Shown: positions 1 to 5,408 of the stretch, in pieces
How the letters are laid out: each line of letters starts with the position of its first letter
Numbering within the stretch: position 1 is the first letter of the stretch
Assembly: GCA_017515945.1 (NCBI GenBank)
Contig: JAFWDX010000508.1
Location: forward strand, 1-5,626
DNA: 5,626 nt
Origin: Blautia sp.
GTDB lineage: Bacteria; Bacillota; Clostridia; Lachnospirales; Lachnospiraceae
Direction of reading: 5' to 3'
Translations under genes and position numbers: made by a program
The notes under the pieces: generated by a model
Told to the model about the DNA's origin: nothing
Seen by the model: the letters and a program-made list of their open reading frames with translations, nothing else
Databases searched by the model: none

Positions 1-4
1 GTGC

Positions 5-31
5 GAGTCAAGGAACCTGTCCCCCTGACTC
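5..31. repeat. Short imperfect inverted repeat downstream of the ATPase gene
   Basis: Arms GAGTCA (5-10) and TGACTC (26-31) are perfectly complementary, and GGA (12-14) can pair with TCC (20-22) inside them. Read on the minus strand it begins 2 nt past the distal TGA (33-35) of the ATPase frame, so the transcript would end in this stem-loop. No T-run is visible before the window edge, so I do not call it an intrinsic terminator. The core GGAACCTGTCCCC resembles a short repeat I associate with Firmicute intergenic regions; this is recollection, not a search. Confidence 0.5.
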
Positions 32-32
32 A

Positions 33-266
33 TCAATCCAACGCCTCCAGCCTCCGCAGGATCGCCCTGCTTCGGTCTTCGTAGAGGAGGCTTTGATTAT
101 ACCGGTCATATCGTTCACAGGCATAATGCTCAAGGAACCGGAGGCTGATCCGGCTCGTGTTGAGCTCCGTGATGAACCAGACCAGCTCCTGGCCGGTGCC
201 GAAGGCGGCTTCAAGGAAATCGAAGGCGTATTCCAGGCAGCGCCCGGCGGCTTCAAAGCTTTCATC
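33..266 (-). other. Severed C-terminal module of the ATPase, in frame beyond the amber stop
   Basis: Directly after the TAG at 269-267 the same reading frame stays open for 77 codons to a TGA at 35-33. The peptide looks like real protein: it is helical, charged and rich in aromatics, with segments such as CLEYAFDFLEAAFGTGQELV, FITELNTSRISLRFLEHY and CERYDRYNQSLLYEDR. From memory this closely resembles the normal C-terminus of Firmicute ATPases of this family (FLEEAFGEGQEMVIFVTELT, then a CDKYxxYN-like stretch). With one sense codon replacing TAG the protein would be about 498 residues. There is no in-frame ATG or convincing Shine-Dalgarno site after the stop, so independent translation is unlikely. 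The options are a recent nonsense mutation, a sequence error, or readthrough. The nearby ATG at 265 (TAGGATG) lies in a different frame and gives a low-complexity Ser/Pro-rich peptide. Confidence 0.8.
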
Positions 267-1529
267 CTAAGCAGCTTTTTCAGTGCCGAAACGGTCTCTG
301 AGGAGAGAAAAAGCATCATCCCCTGTATACGTCTGGAGCACGGGCAGGGCTTTGTCGAAGAATTCCTCGGCGCGCAGACGGGTGATCTTTTCGTTTCGCC
401 CGAGGAGTTCGGCGCGCTGCCTGGCTTCCCGTGTCTGACGCAGATCATTCATGCTCTCCAGAAAGGCTGGCATAAAAGGCGCTCCGGGTATCAGATGATC
501 GCGGAGTCTCTTCAGCTCTCCGTGAAGGAGTGTGAAATAATCTTCTTCCATGCAATATTTGCGGAAGGCCGTTTCGCATCGCGCAAGGATCAGGCTGACG
601 AGGCTCAGCCGCTCATCGAATGAGGCATGAGCTGTCTTTTTGATGAGGATGTCCGGAATATGACCCTCAAAAACCTGGTCCAGTTCATAATCGGCCTGAT
701 ACTTGGCGTACAGCTCCAGGTATGCCGCGAAATCCTTGGCGATATCCGGATGCTGTATATACTGAACAACGACCTCACTGTCCATGGTTATGGACAGATC
801 TTCATAGACCTGCAGGATCCGTGAGAGGTCTTCCCATCCTCGGGGGGTGGCGAAAAGCTTTCCGTCGATGGTGGTTTCCATTTTATAAAAGTGCAGAGGA
901 CGCGCGTTCAGATAGGAAATGACCGCGGGATGCACAGCCGCATCGCGGGCATATTCCTTCCATACATCAAAATCCGGTTCCACATCGATTTTTTTCACAC
1001 GGTCGAGGGTGACCACATCGAATTCACGGACCGATTTGTTGTACTCAGGCGGATTTCCCGCCGCGACGATGATCCAGCCCTGGGGGATCTGATGGTTCCC
1101 GAAGGATTTGCATTGCAGGAACTGCAGCATGGCCGGAGCGAGGGTTTCGGATACACAGTTGATCTCATCGATGAAAAGTATGCCTTCAGAGAGACCGGTC
1201 TGCTTCATTTTCTGATACAGGGAAGCGACGATCTCGCTCATGGTGTATTCGGTGACGGCTGTTTCACGTCCTCCGAATGTCTCATGAGAAATAAAAGGCA
1301 GGCCGATGGCACTCTGGCGGGTGTGATGGGTGATGGTATAGGACACAAGGGCGATCCCGCATTCGGATGCGATCTGCTCCATGATCCGGGTTTTGCCGAT
1401 GCCTGGCGCTCCGAGCAGGAGAACCGGCCGCTGATGAACCACCGGAATGACATATTCACCGTATGAATCCTTTTGAAAGTAGGCTTTGATCGTGTGTATG
1501 ATCTCTTCTTTGGCTCTTTTGATGTTCAT
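267..1529 (-). CDS. MoxR-like AAA+ ATPase (partner of a VWA protein), ending at a premature amber codon
   Basis: A 420-residue cytoplasmic AAA+ ATPase. Visible motifs are Walker A GAPGIGKT (40-47), Walker B ILFIDEIN (117-124), sensor 1 AAGNPPEYN (156-164), a likely arginine finger in LDRVKKI (175-181) and sensor 2 ATPRGWEDLSR (227-237). This order is typical of MoxR/RavA-type ATPases, which form rings and use ATP hydrolysis to remodel or activate clients, usually with a VWA partner; one is encoded immediately upstream. The start at 1529 is chosen because AAGGAGA (1543-1537) lies 7 nt before it; the in-frame ATG at 1562 lies inside the intercistronic repeat and overlaps the end of the VWA gene. 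The region from about 245 on is mostly helical. The frame stops at TAG (269-267), but homologous-looking coding sequence continues to 33, so this product lacks its C-terminal module and may be inactive or altered. Nucleotide binding is certain from the motifs; client and function are unknown. Confidence 0.9.
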   Translation of the reverse strand: MNIKRAKEEIIHTIKAYFQKDSYGEYVIPVVHQRPVLLLGAPGIGKTRIMEQIASECGIALVSYTITHHTRQSAIGLPFISHETFGGRETAVTEYTMSEIVASLYQKMKQTGLSEGILFIDEINCVSETLAPAMLQFLQCKSFGNHQIPQGWIIVAAGNPPEYNKSVREFDVVTLDRVKKIDVEPDFDVWKEYARDAAVHPAVISYLNARPLHFYKMETTIDGKLFATPRGWEDLSRILQVYEDLSITMDSEVVVQYIQHPDIAKDFAAYLELYAKYQADYELDQVFEGHIPDILIKKTAHASFDERLSLVSLILARCETAFRKYCMEEDYFTLLHGELKRLRDHLIPGAPFMPAFLESMNDLRQTREARQRAELLGRNEKITRLRAEEFFDKALPVLQTYTGDDAFSLLRDRFGTEKAA

Positions 1530-1536
1530 TTTTAAG

Positions 1537-1543
1537 TCTCCTT
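1537..1543 (-). promoter_or_regulatory. Ribosome binding site deciding the ATPase start
   Basis: On the minus strand AAGGAGA lies 7 nt upstream of the ATG at 1529, near-ideal spacing. It directly follows the 3' arm of the repeat hairpin at 1544-1573, so folding of that hairpin could influence ribosome access. Confidence 0.8.
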
Positions 1544-1573
1544 GTAAATGTTCAGTCAGCACCTCGCATTTAC
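1544..1573 (-). repeat. Hairpin repeat copy in the VWA/ATPase intercistronic gap
   Basis: The 40-nt gap between the two minus-strand genes is largely this repeat. Arms GTAAATG and CATTTAC are perfectly complementary (1544-1550 with 1567-1573), around a 16-nt loop containing GGTGCTGACTGAA on the minus strand. Compared with plus-strand 3121-3150, 28 of 30 positions are identical. One difference changes the stem from the GTAACTG/CAGTTAC form seen elsewhere to GTAAATG/CATTTAC, keeping full pairing. The TAA stop of the VWA gene (1572-1570) lies inside the repeat, and the ATPase Shine-Dalgarno site abuts it. Confidence 0.75.
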
Positions 1574-2955
1574 GTTTCCTTTGCGAATGGCTGATCCGGA
1601 TCGAGGATCACCTTCATGGCCCATGGCGGTACGTCCACATCGCGGTAGTCTTCCTTCAGAAAAACAAAGGCGGTGTCATATACCGGCTTTTTTACGGGAA
1701 ATGTGCCATAGCCATCCGTAAAATAAATCAGTCCGCGCAGCCTGGAGAATTCCCCTTTGGCCAGCAGCCCGTTTACATAGGCGAAGGGAGGACGGAAGTC
1801 GGTGCCGCCCAACCCTTTGACGGTAAAGTGCTCCATATAGGAGGAAAGCTCCTCCAGATTGGTGAGACAGATATCGGACTGTATTTTTTCGTCACATTGG
1901 ATCAGGTGGATATGGATCCTGCGGGAGAAACTGTTCTGTGCGGTAAGAATACTGCAGGTTTCTTCCAGAAAACGGCGGATCAGTTCCCCGGAGCAGGACA
2001 TGGAGGTATCCAGCACGATGACGAAATCCTCGATCCGGTGGATCTCCTTTGTCTCCTGGGGTTCGATCAGGGGCATATTACCGTAGAGCTCCAGGCCGTA
2101 ATGGTAAAAAACATAGTCAAAAGAATCCGGATCCACATGCATTTCTTCATGGAGAACACAAAACCGTCTGAGAAAGTCCCGGTAATCGTACCTGTGGCTG
2201 ACGGATACGGCCAGCTGGTCCTGGATGGACCGGGCTCCCTGCGCGGCTTCCTTGGAAAAAGTCTCCATTTCCGTGTGCATTTTGTTCCGTATATCCTCCC
2301 AGCGCTGCTGCTGTTCACGCTGTTGACGGGGAGGGCGGCTGTGCCACAGCCTGTGGTCATCCCTGAGGAATTCTCTTTCCAGTTCCGACAGCTTTTCTTC
2401 ATTTTGAATCTGTTTTTTTAGGAACCGATGGACACTCTGGGGCGTCGGCACCTTGATCGCCTGCCGCAGATCCCGGTACAGCTCCTGGCGCAGGGCGCTC
2501 TTTGGAAGGTGCAGACAGCGCAGCTCCAGTTCGTCCAGGAGGTATTCCGCGGTGATGTCGCAGGCCAGATTTTCCAGGCGCCCGGAGGGGGCATCCTGCT
2601 CTGAACCTGCAGGCATCTGTTCATGGTCTGCAGGGGCATCCGGCGTCTGAGCCGTGAACGTGATAAATAAATGTCCGAAGAGGCAGTGCATGAGAGTGTG
2701 CATATACAGCCGTGTGACCAGCGTGCGGTCCCTCCGGAACAGTACGGCCAGTTCTTCCGGAGAGAAAAAAAGTGCGGTGCCGTCTGTGCCTGCCGGATGA
2801 ATGTCCTCCCGGGGCATGTACTGCAGGCCGGAAAGCGCTCTGTCCAGAAAACGCATATGCAGATAGAGCTCATGACGGGTATTTGTGAGGATCTCTCTGC
2901 CGATTTCGATCAGTTCAACGCGCTTTTCACGCTCAAGGAAGATTGCGTTTTTCAT
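1570..2955 (-). CDS. DUF2201-type protein: degenerate metallopeptidase-like domain plus VWA domain
   Basis: A 461-residue cytoplasmic protein without signal peptide or membrane segment. The N-terminal part (about 1-160) resembles the DUF2201_N putative metallopeptidase domain, with H86-T-L-M-H90 and H95 (MHTLMHCLFGH) and a downstream CDITAEYLLDELELRC (132-147). The usual HExxH glutamate is threonine here, so peptidase activity is doubtful. A Pro/Asp/Ser-rich linker (about 102-127) and an R/Q-rich stretch (about 207-219) look disordered. The C-terminal VWA domain starts near 308 with FVIVLDTSMS: MIDAS residues D316, S318 and S320, then GGTDF (T385, D386) and FTDGYG (D414), so the metal site is intact. 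The ATG at 2955 has AGAGGA 5 nt upstream. It is first in the operon with the MoxR-like ATPase, 40 nt away. By analogy with RavA-ViaA it should be the ATPase's adaptor or effector. Family assignment is confident; biochemical role is inferred. Confidence 0.9.
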   Translation of the reverse strand: MKNAIFLEREKRVELIEIGREILTNTRHELYLHMRFLDRALSGLQYMPREDIHPAGTDGTALFFSPEELAVLFRRDRTLVTRLYMHTLMHCLFGHLFITFTAQTPDAPADHEQMPAGSEQDAPSGRLENLACDITAEYLLDELELRCLHLPKSALRQELYRDLRQAIKVPTPQSVHRFLKKQIQNEEKLSELEREFLRDDHRLWHSRPPRQQREQQQRWEDIRNKMHTEMETFSKEAAQGARSIQDQLAVSVSHRYDYRDFLRRFCVLHEEMHVDPDSFDYVFYHYGLELYGNMPLIEPQETKEIHRIEDFVIVLDTSMSCSGELIRRFLEETCSILTAQNSFSRRIHIHLIQCDEKIQSDICLTNLEELSSYMEHFTVKGLGGTDFRPPFAYVNGLLAKGEFSRLRGLIYFTDGYGTFPVKKPVYDTAFVFLKEDYRDVDVPPWAMKVILDPDQPFAKET

Positions 2956-2960
2956 GTTTT

Positions 2961-2966
2961 TCCTCT
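2961..2966 (-). promoter_or_regulatory. Ribosome binding site of the VWA gene
   Basis: AGAGGA on the minus strand, 5 nt before the ATG at 2955, supports that start. Confidence 0.75.
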
Positions 2967-2991
2967 ATACTGTTATACCAGTTCGTCTGAA

Positions 2992-3021
2992 TTTAAACTC
3001 GCGCGGTAACTGTTCAGTCAC
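2992..3021 (-). promoter_or_regulatory. Weak candidate promoter for the VWA-ATPase operon, carried by the repeat
   Basis: On the minus strand GTGACT (3021-3016) and TTTAAA (2997-2992) are 18 nt apart and would start transcription about 30 nt before the VWA ATG. Both hexamers match the sigma-A consensus poorly (four of six for the -10). The same repeat flank ends in TATAAA- or TATACA-like hexamers at 5621 and 4034, which is the only reason to consider a promoter here. Confidence 0.2.
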
Positions 3022-3039
3022 AAGCTCCTTCACAGTTAC
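3006..3039 (-). repeat. Left hairpin of the palindromic element (repeat copy facing the VWA gene)
   Basis: GTAACTGT (3006-3013) pairs perfectly with ACAGTTAC (3032-3039) around an 18-nt loop. The stretch 3006-3040 matches 5467-5501 at 31 of 35 positions. On the minus strand it reads GTAACTGTGAAGG, then GACTGAACAGTTAC, and would lie in or just before the VWA leader. Confidence 0.7.
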
Positions 3040-3040
3040 G

Positions 3041-3087
3041 AGGCCAGCCGCAGGCTCCTTTCGTCGCATTGGAAGTGCGCCTGGCCT
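3041..3087. repeat. Central stem-loop of the palindromic element
   Basis: AGGCCAG (3041-3047) pairs perfectly with CTGGCCT (3081-3087); CGC (3049-3051) with GCG (3077-3079) extends the stem after one C/C mismatch. A T6 run (3100-3105) lies 12 nt past the stem on the plus strand, further than a normal intrinsic terminator allows. Confidence 0.55.
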
Positions 3088-3110
3088 TGGCTGTTCAACT
3101 TTTTTCTCAC

Positions 3111-3135
3111 GCATCTCGCAGTAAATGCGAGATGC
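3111..3135. repeat. Right hairpin of the palindromic element, perfect 10-bp stem
   Basis: GCATCTCGCA (3111-3120) and TGCGAGATGC (3126-3135) are perfect complements around loop GTAAA. It overlaps the plus-sense repeat copy at 3121-3150, so two folds compete: this 10-bp stem, or GTAAATG with CAGTTAC (one mismatch). No T-run follows on either strand. Confidence 0.65.
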
Positions 3136-3212
3136 TGACTGAACAGTTACCTCGCGCGATCAAATGAATGGAAACTGAAGGCGGGATGCAGCATATGTAT
3201 ATATAAACTGAT

Positions 3213-3219
3213 GAGGCGG
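3213..3219 (+). promoter_or_regulatory. Ribosome binding site choosing the LRR-protein start at 3223
   Basis: GAGGCGG upstream of ATG 3223 (GAGG is 6 nt from the start) is a usable Shine-Dalgarno site. ATG 3211, four codons earlier, has only AT-rich sequence before it, so 3223 is preferred. Confidence 0.6.
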
Positions 3220-3222
3220 AAA

Positions 3223-4008
3223 ATGTCAAATGTGTATTCTTATGAAGAAATAACTGACGGAGAAATTCGGATTACCGGATATGAAGGAGAGGAGAAAACA
3301 GCGGAGGTGCCTGTGCTGCTCGATGGAAGGCCGGTGACCCAGATCGGTTCCTATGCGTTTTCGGGCACGCCGATCAGGTCGCTGAGCCTTCCGCCCGGAA
3401 TCGTGCGTATGGGCAGATATGCGCTTTACAATTGCGCGGACCTGGAGGAGCTGTCTTTTTACGGAGGGCTTAAGGATATAGGGGCAGGGGCGTTCACCGG
3501 CTGCCATCACATCCGTATCATCCGCCTGACGCTCTCTGAGGATGAAACTTCAGCTTTGCGGGATGTATTGATGGAGGTTTCAGAGGAACTTGAGGTGGAA
3601 TACAGACATGGGGACGAAAAAGCCGTGCTTTTGTTCCCGGAATTTTATGAGGAGGGTGTGGAAAATACCCCGGCCCGTATTATCGAGCATCACACACATG
3701 GCAGCGGGATGTTTTACCGCAATTGCTTTGAGAACCGCAGACTTAAATTTCACGAGTATGACAGCAGGTTCCCTTACGCGATCGGACAGGAGAGCGAGGC
3801 ATTGCTTCTCCGCCTGGTCACGGCCCGTCTGCGTTATCCATACATGCTTGCCCCGTCCCACCGGGAGACATATCTGTCCTATCTGGATGATCATTTTTCC
3901 GACGCATTGGATCTGTTTACGAGAGTGTCAGACCAGTCTGCGATCGGTTTCCTTATGAGCCTGCATGCAGGCCAGAAGCGAAGTGCCCGGCCGGATTTTG
4001 ATCTGTAG
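3223..4008 (+). CDS. BspA-type leucine-rich-repeat protein with conserved C-terminal domain
   Basis: A 261-residue, probably cytoplasmic protein with no signal peptide or membrane span. Residues about 13-102 form degenerate LRR_5 (BspA/TpLRR-type) units: ITGYEG, then VTQIGSYAFSG, IRSLSLPPGI, MGRYALYNCADLEELSFY and IGAGAFTGCHHIRIIRL, with the typical I-x-x-x-AF-x-G/C-x-x-I/L spacing. Such repeats usually mediate protein binding. Residues about 130-225 form a separate domain (LLFPEFYEEGVENTPARIIE, HGSGMFYRNCF, ARLRYPY) that I recall from Lachnospiraceae LRR proteins encoded next to MoxR-like and VWA genes; I know no biochemical function. It is divergent from the VWA-ATPase operon, so it may be the recognition or scaffold component of the same system. 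It ends in TAG (4006-4008), directly followed by a repeat copy, so TAG acts as a normal stop here. The acidic N-terminus and short tail RSARPDFDL look unstructured. Confidence 0.85.
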   Translation: MSNVYSYEEITDGEIRITGYEGEEKTAEVPVLLDGRPVTQIGSYAFSGTPIRSLSLPPGIVRMGRYALYNCADLEELSFYGGLKDIGAGAFTGCHHIRIIRLTLSEDETSALRDVLMEVSEELEVEYRHGDEKAVLLFPEFYEEGVENTPARIIEHHTHGSGMFYRNCFENRRLKFHEYDSRFPYAIGQESEALLLRLVTARLRYPYMLAPSHRETYLSYLDDHFSDALDLFTRVSDQSAIGFLMSLHAGQKRSARPDFDL

Positions 4009-4042
4009 GTGCCGACTGAACAGGTACCGCGAGTATACAAAA
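4009..4042 (+). repeat. Hairpin repeat copy between the LRR and transporter genes
   Basis: It starts right after the TAG of the LRR gene and fills most of the 49-bp gap. GTGCC (4009-4013) can pair with GGTAC (4023-4027) with one G-U pair, presenting loop GACTGAACA, the same loop sequence as the other copies. The 3' flank CCGCGAGTATACAAAA parallels CCGCGCGAGTTTAAA next to the VWA gene (minus strand) and CGCGCGAGTATAAA at the window end. Confidence 0.65.
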
Positions 4043-4044
4043 CT

Positions 4045-4050
4045 AGAGGA
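4045..4050 (+). promoter_or_regulatory. Ribosome binding site of the transporter gene
   Basis: AGAGGA lies 7 nt before ATG 4058. The frame is open back to an ATG at 3965, inside the LRR gene, but that start would add a non-family N-terminus, so 4058 is chosen. Confidence 0.8.
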
Positions 4051-4057
4051 TATTATA

Positions 4058-5395
4058 ATGAAAGAACGAGAGAAACTTGGAAGCCGGCTTGGCTTCATCA
4101 TGCTTTCAGCCGGCTGCGCGATCGGGTGCGGAAATGTATGGAAATTCCCATGGATGTGCGGACAGTATGGCGGAGGCGGATTTATACTGCTGTATTTTAT
4201 TTTCCTGATACTGCTGGGGATGCCGGTACTCGTGATGGAGTTTGCCGCAGGAAGGGCTGCTCAGGCAAGTCCGATCCGGATGTTCCATAAGCTGGAAAAA
4301 CCCGGGACAAAGTGGCATATATGGGGCTATGTTTCCCTGTTCGGCAATGTGGCGATCATGGCGTTCTATTGTGTCGTTGCGGGATGGATGCTTTATTATT
4401 TTTACAGGTTTGCCACAGGCAGGATCCGGGATCTGGGTTTTGATTCGATGATAATGGATCCTCTGGTGAATGTGACAGTGCTTTTCCTGACAGTCGCCAT
4501 CGCTTTTCTGATATTGAGTTTTGGCCTGCAGAGCGGTCTGGAACGGATCACCAAGGTGATGATGTGCACCCTTCTGGCGCTTCTGATGGTGCTGGCCGTG
4601 CACAGCCTCTGCCTTCCCGGCGCGGGAGAAGGGCTGGCCTTTTACCTGGTTCCGGATTTTTCAAAGATTACAGGTGAGGTTGCGGCCGGTGCCATGAATC
4701 AGGCTTTCTTTACGTTGTCTGTCGGTATGGGCGGAATGGCGATCTTCGGTAGCTATATTGACAAAGAGCGTACCCTGATGGGAGAGGCACTCCATGTGAT
4801 CGGGCTGGATACCTTTGTGGCGGTGCTGGCCGGTCTGATCGTATTTCCGGCTTGCTTTTCTTTTGACCTGGAGGTAAATGCAGGTCCAAGCCTGCTGTTT
4901 GATACGATGGCAAAGGTTTTTGTCAATATGCGCGGCGGACGCTGGTGGGGAATGCTGTTTTTTCTTTTTATGGTTTTTGCCGCCATGTCGACCGTGCTGG
5001 GGGTATGTGAAAATGTGCTGGCCATGGTCCGGGAACTGACAGGATGGAGCCGCCCGAAGGGAAGTGCTGTCTGTGCTGCGGTGATTTTTGGACTTGGACT
5101 GACTACGGCGCTGGGCTTCTCCGTTCTGCATTTTGAACCCTTTGCTCCCGGCAGCACCTGGCTGGATTTCTGGGACTTTATGGTGTCCACCAACATCCTC
5201 CCGATCGGATCGTTTCTGCTGGCCCTTTTCTGCTGCAGCCGTAACGGCTGGGGCTGGGACAGCTTTACGGCGGAAGCGAACGCCGGGAGAGGGCCTTTGG
5301 TACGGAATTGGATGAAACCGATCTTTAAATATGTGGTGCCGGTTGTCGTACTTTTCATTTATGTATACGGGATGGTGGTTTTTCCGTGGAACTGA
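4058..5395 (+). CDS. Sodium:neurotransmitter symporter (NSS/SNF) family transporter, probably amino-acid uptake
   Basis: A 445-residue inner-membrane protein with about 11 hydrophobic segments: roughly 11-32, 41-64, 88-116, 135-155, 164-186, 207-233, 246-268, 297-324, 336-356, 371-392 and 421-441. Eleven rather than twelve is normal for many bacterial NSS proteins (Tyt1/MhsT type). The family signature is clear: TM1 AGCAIGCGNVWKFP (18-31) with N26 at the LeuT N27 sodium position, TM2 GMPVLVMEFAAGR with E61, TM6 QAFFTLSVGMGGMAIFGSY (215-233), and TM8 AAMST (308-312) at the Na2 site. These transporters import amino acids or related amines with sodium. The usual TM1 arginine (LeuT R30) is lysine (K29), while the apparent partner of LeuT D404 is kept as D373 in LDFWDF. 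Substrate cannot be told. The TGA lies at 5393-5395. It may be co-transcribed with the LRR gene, but no shared function is evident. Confidence 0.92.
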   Translation: MKEREKLGSRLGFIMLSAGCAIGCGNVWKFPWMCGQYGGGGFILLYFIFLILLGMPVLVMEFAAGRAAQASPIRMFHKLEKPGTKWHIWGYVSLFGNVAIMAFYCVVAGWMLYYFYRFATGRIRDLGFDSMIMDPLVNVTVLFLTVAIAFLILSFGLQSGLERITKVMMCTLLALLMVLAVHSLCLPGAGEGLAFYLVPDFSKITGEVAAGAMNQAFFTLSVGMGGMAIFGSYIDKERTLMGEALHVIGLDTFVAVLAGLIVFPACFSFDLEVNAGPSLLFDTMAKVFVNMRGGRWWGMLFFLFMVFAAMSTVLGVCENVLAMVRELTGWSRPKGSAVCAAVIFGLGLTTALGFSVLHFEPFAPGSTWLDFWDFMVSTNILPIGSFLLALFCCSRNGWGWDSFTAEANAGRGPLVRNWMKPIFKYVVPVVVLFIYVYGMVVFPWN

Positions 5396-5408
5396 GGGCG
5401 GACGCCTA

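Larger units (their letters stand above)
2998..3158. repeat. MITE-like palindromic element between the divergent operons
   Basis: The divergent 2956-3222 region is mostly this element. Its ends are inverted repeats: GGTAACTGTTCAGTCA (3005-3020) is the exact reverse complement of 3136-3151, and CGCGCG lies outside each arm (3000-3005 and 3153-3158), offset by 2 nt on the right. Between the arms lie three further stem-loops (3006-3039, 3041-3087, 3111-3135). It is about 160 bp with no ORF. No target-site duplication is evident. It could be a non-autonomous mobile repeat, or two back-to-back copies of the short hairpin repeat, each facing outward towards its gene. Confidence 0.7.

Noticed and set aside
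8..265. Overlapping TAGGATG at the ATPase stop as a translationally coupled downstream gene
   Set aside because: The frame from ATG 265 gives a Ser/Pro/Arg-rich shadow peptide, whereas the frame continuing past TAG gives family-like sequence.
267..269. Reassigned amber codon (pyrrolysine or alternative code)
   Set aside because: TAG is used as a natural stop at 4006-4008, and no suppressor tRNA is visible. Readthrough stays possible, but reassignment is not supported.
93..623. Plus-strand open frame opposite the ATPase C-terminus
   Set aside because: Shadow of the ATPase and its severed tail; no ribosome binding site or domain.
1530..1562. Upstream ATPase start at 1562
   Set aside because: It would add 11 residues encoded by the intercistronic repeat and overlap the VWA stop; AAGGAGA before 1529 decides the start.
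1486..2421. Long plus-strand open frame (311 codons) antisense to the VWA and ATPase genes
   Set aside because: It lies opposite genes with clear Walker and MIDAS motifs and good ribosome binding sites, has no Shine-Dalgarno site of its own, and encodes no recognisable domain.
2972..2980. Extended -10 (TGGTATAAC, minus strand) as the VWA promoter
   Set aside because: No -35 at proper distance, and transcription would start within the Shine-Dalgarno site, leaving almost no leader.
3041..3105. Intrinsic terminator (central stem plus T6 run)
   Set aside because: The T-run is 12 nt past the stem and the region precedes, rather than follows, a plus-strand gene.
3194..3207. AT-rich TATGTATATATAAA as the -10 of the LRR gene
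   Set aside because: No recognisable -35 at 16-18 nt, and several overlapping hexamers make any choice arbitrary.
3965..4057. Upstream transporter start at 3965
   Set aside because: It lies within the LRR coding region in another frame; the family N-terminus MKEREKLGSRLGF begins at 4058 with a good ribosome binding site.
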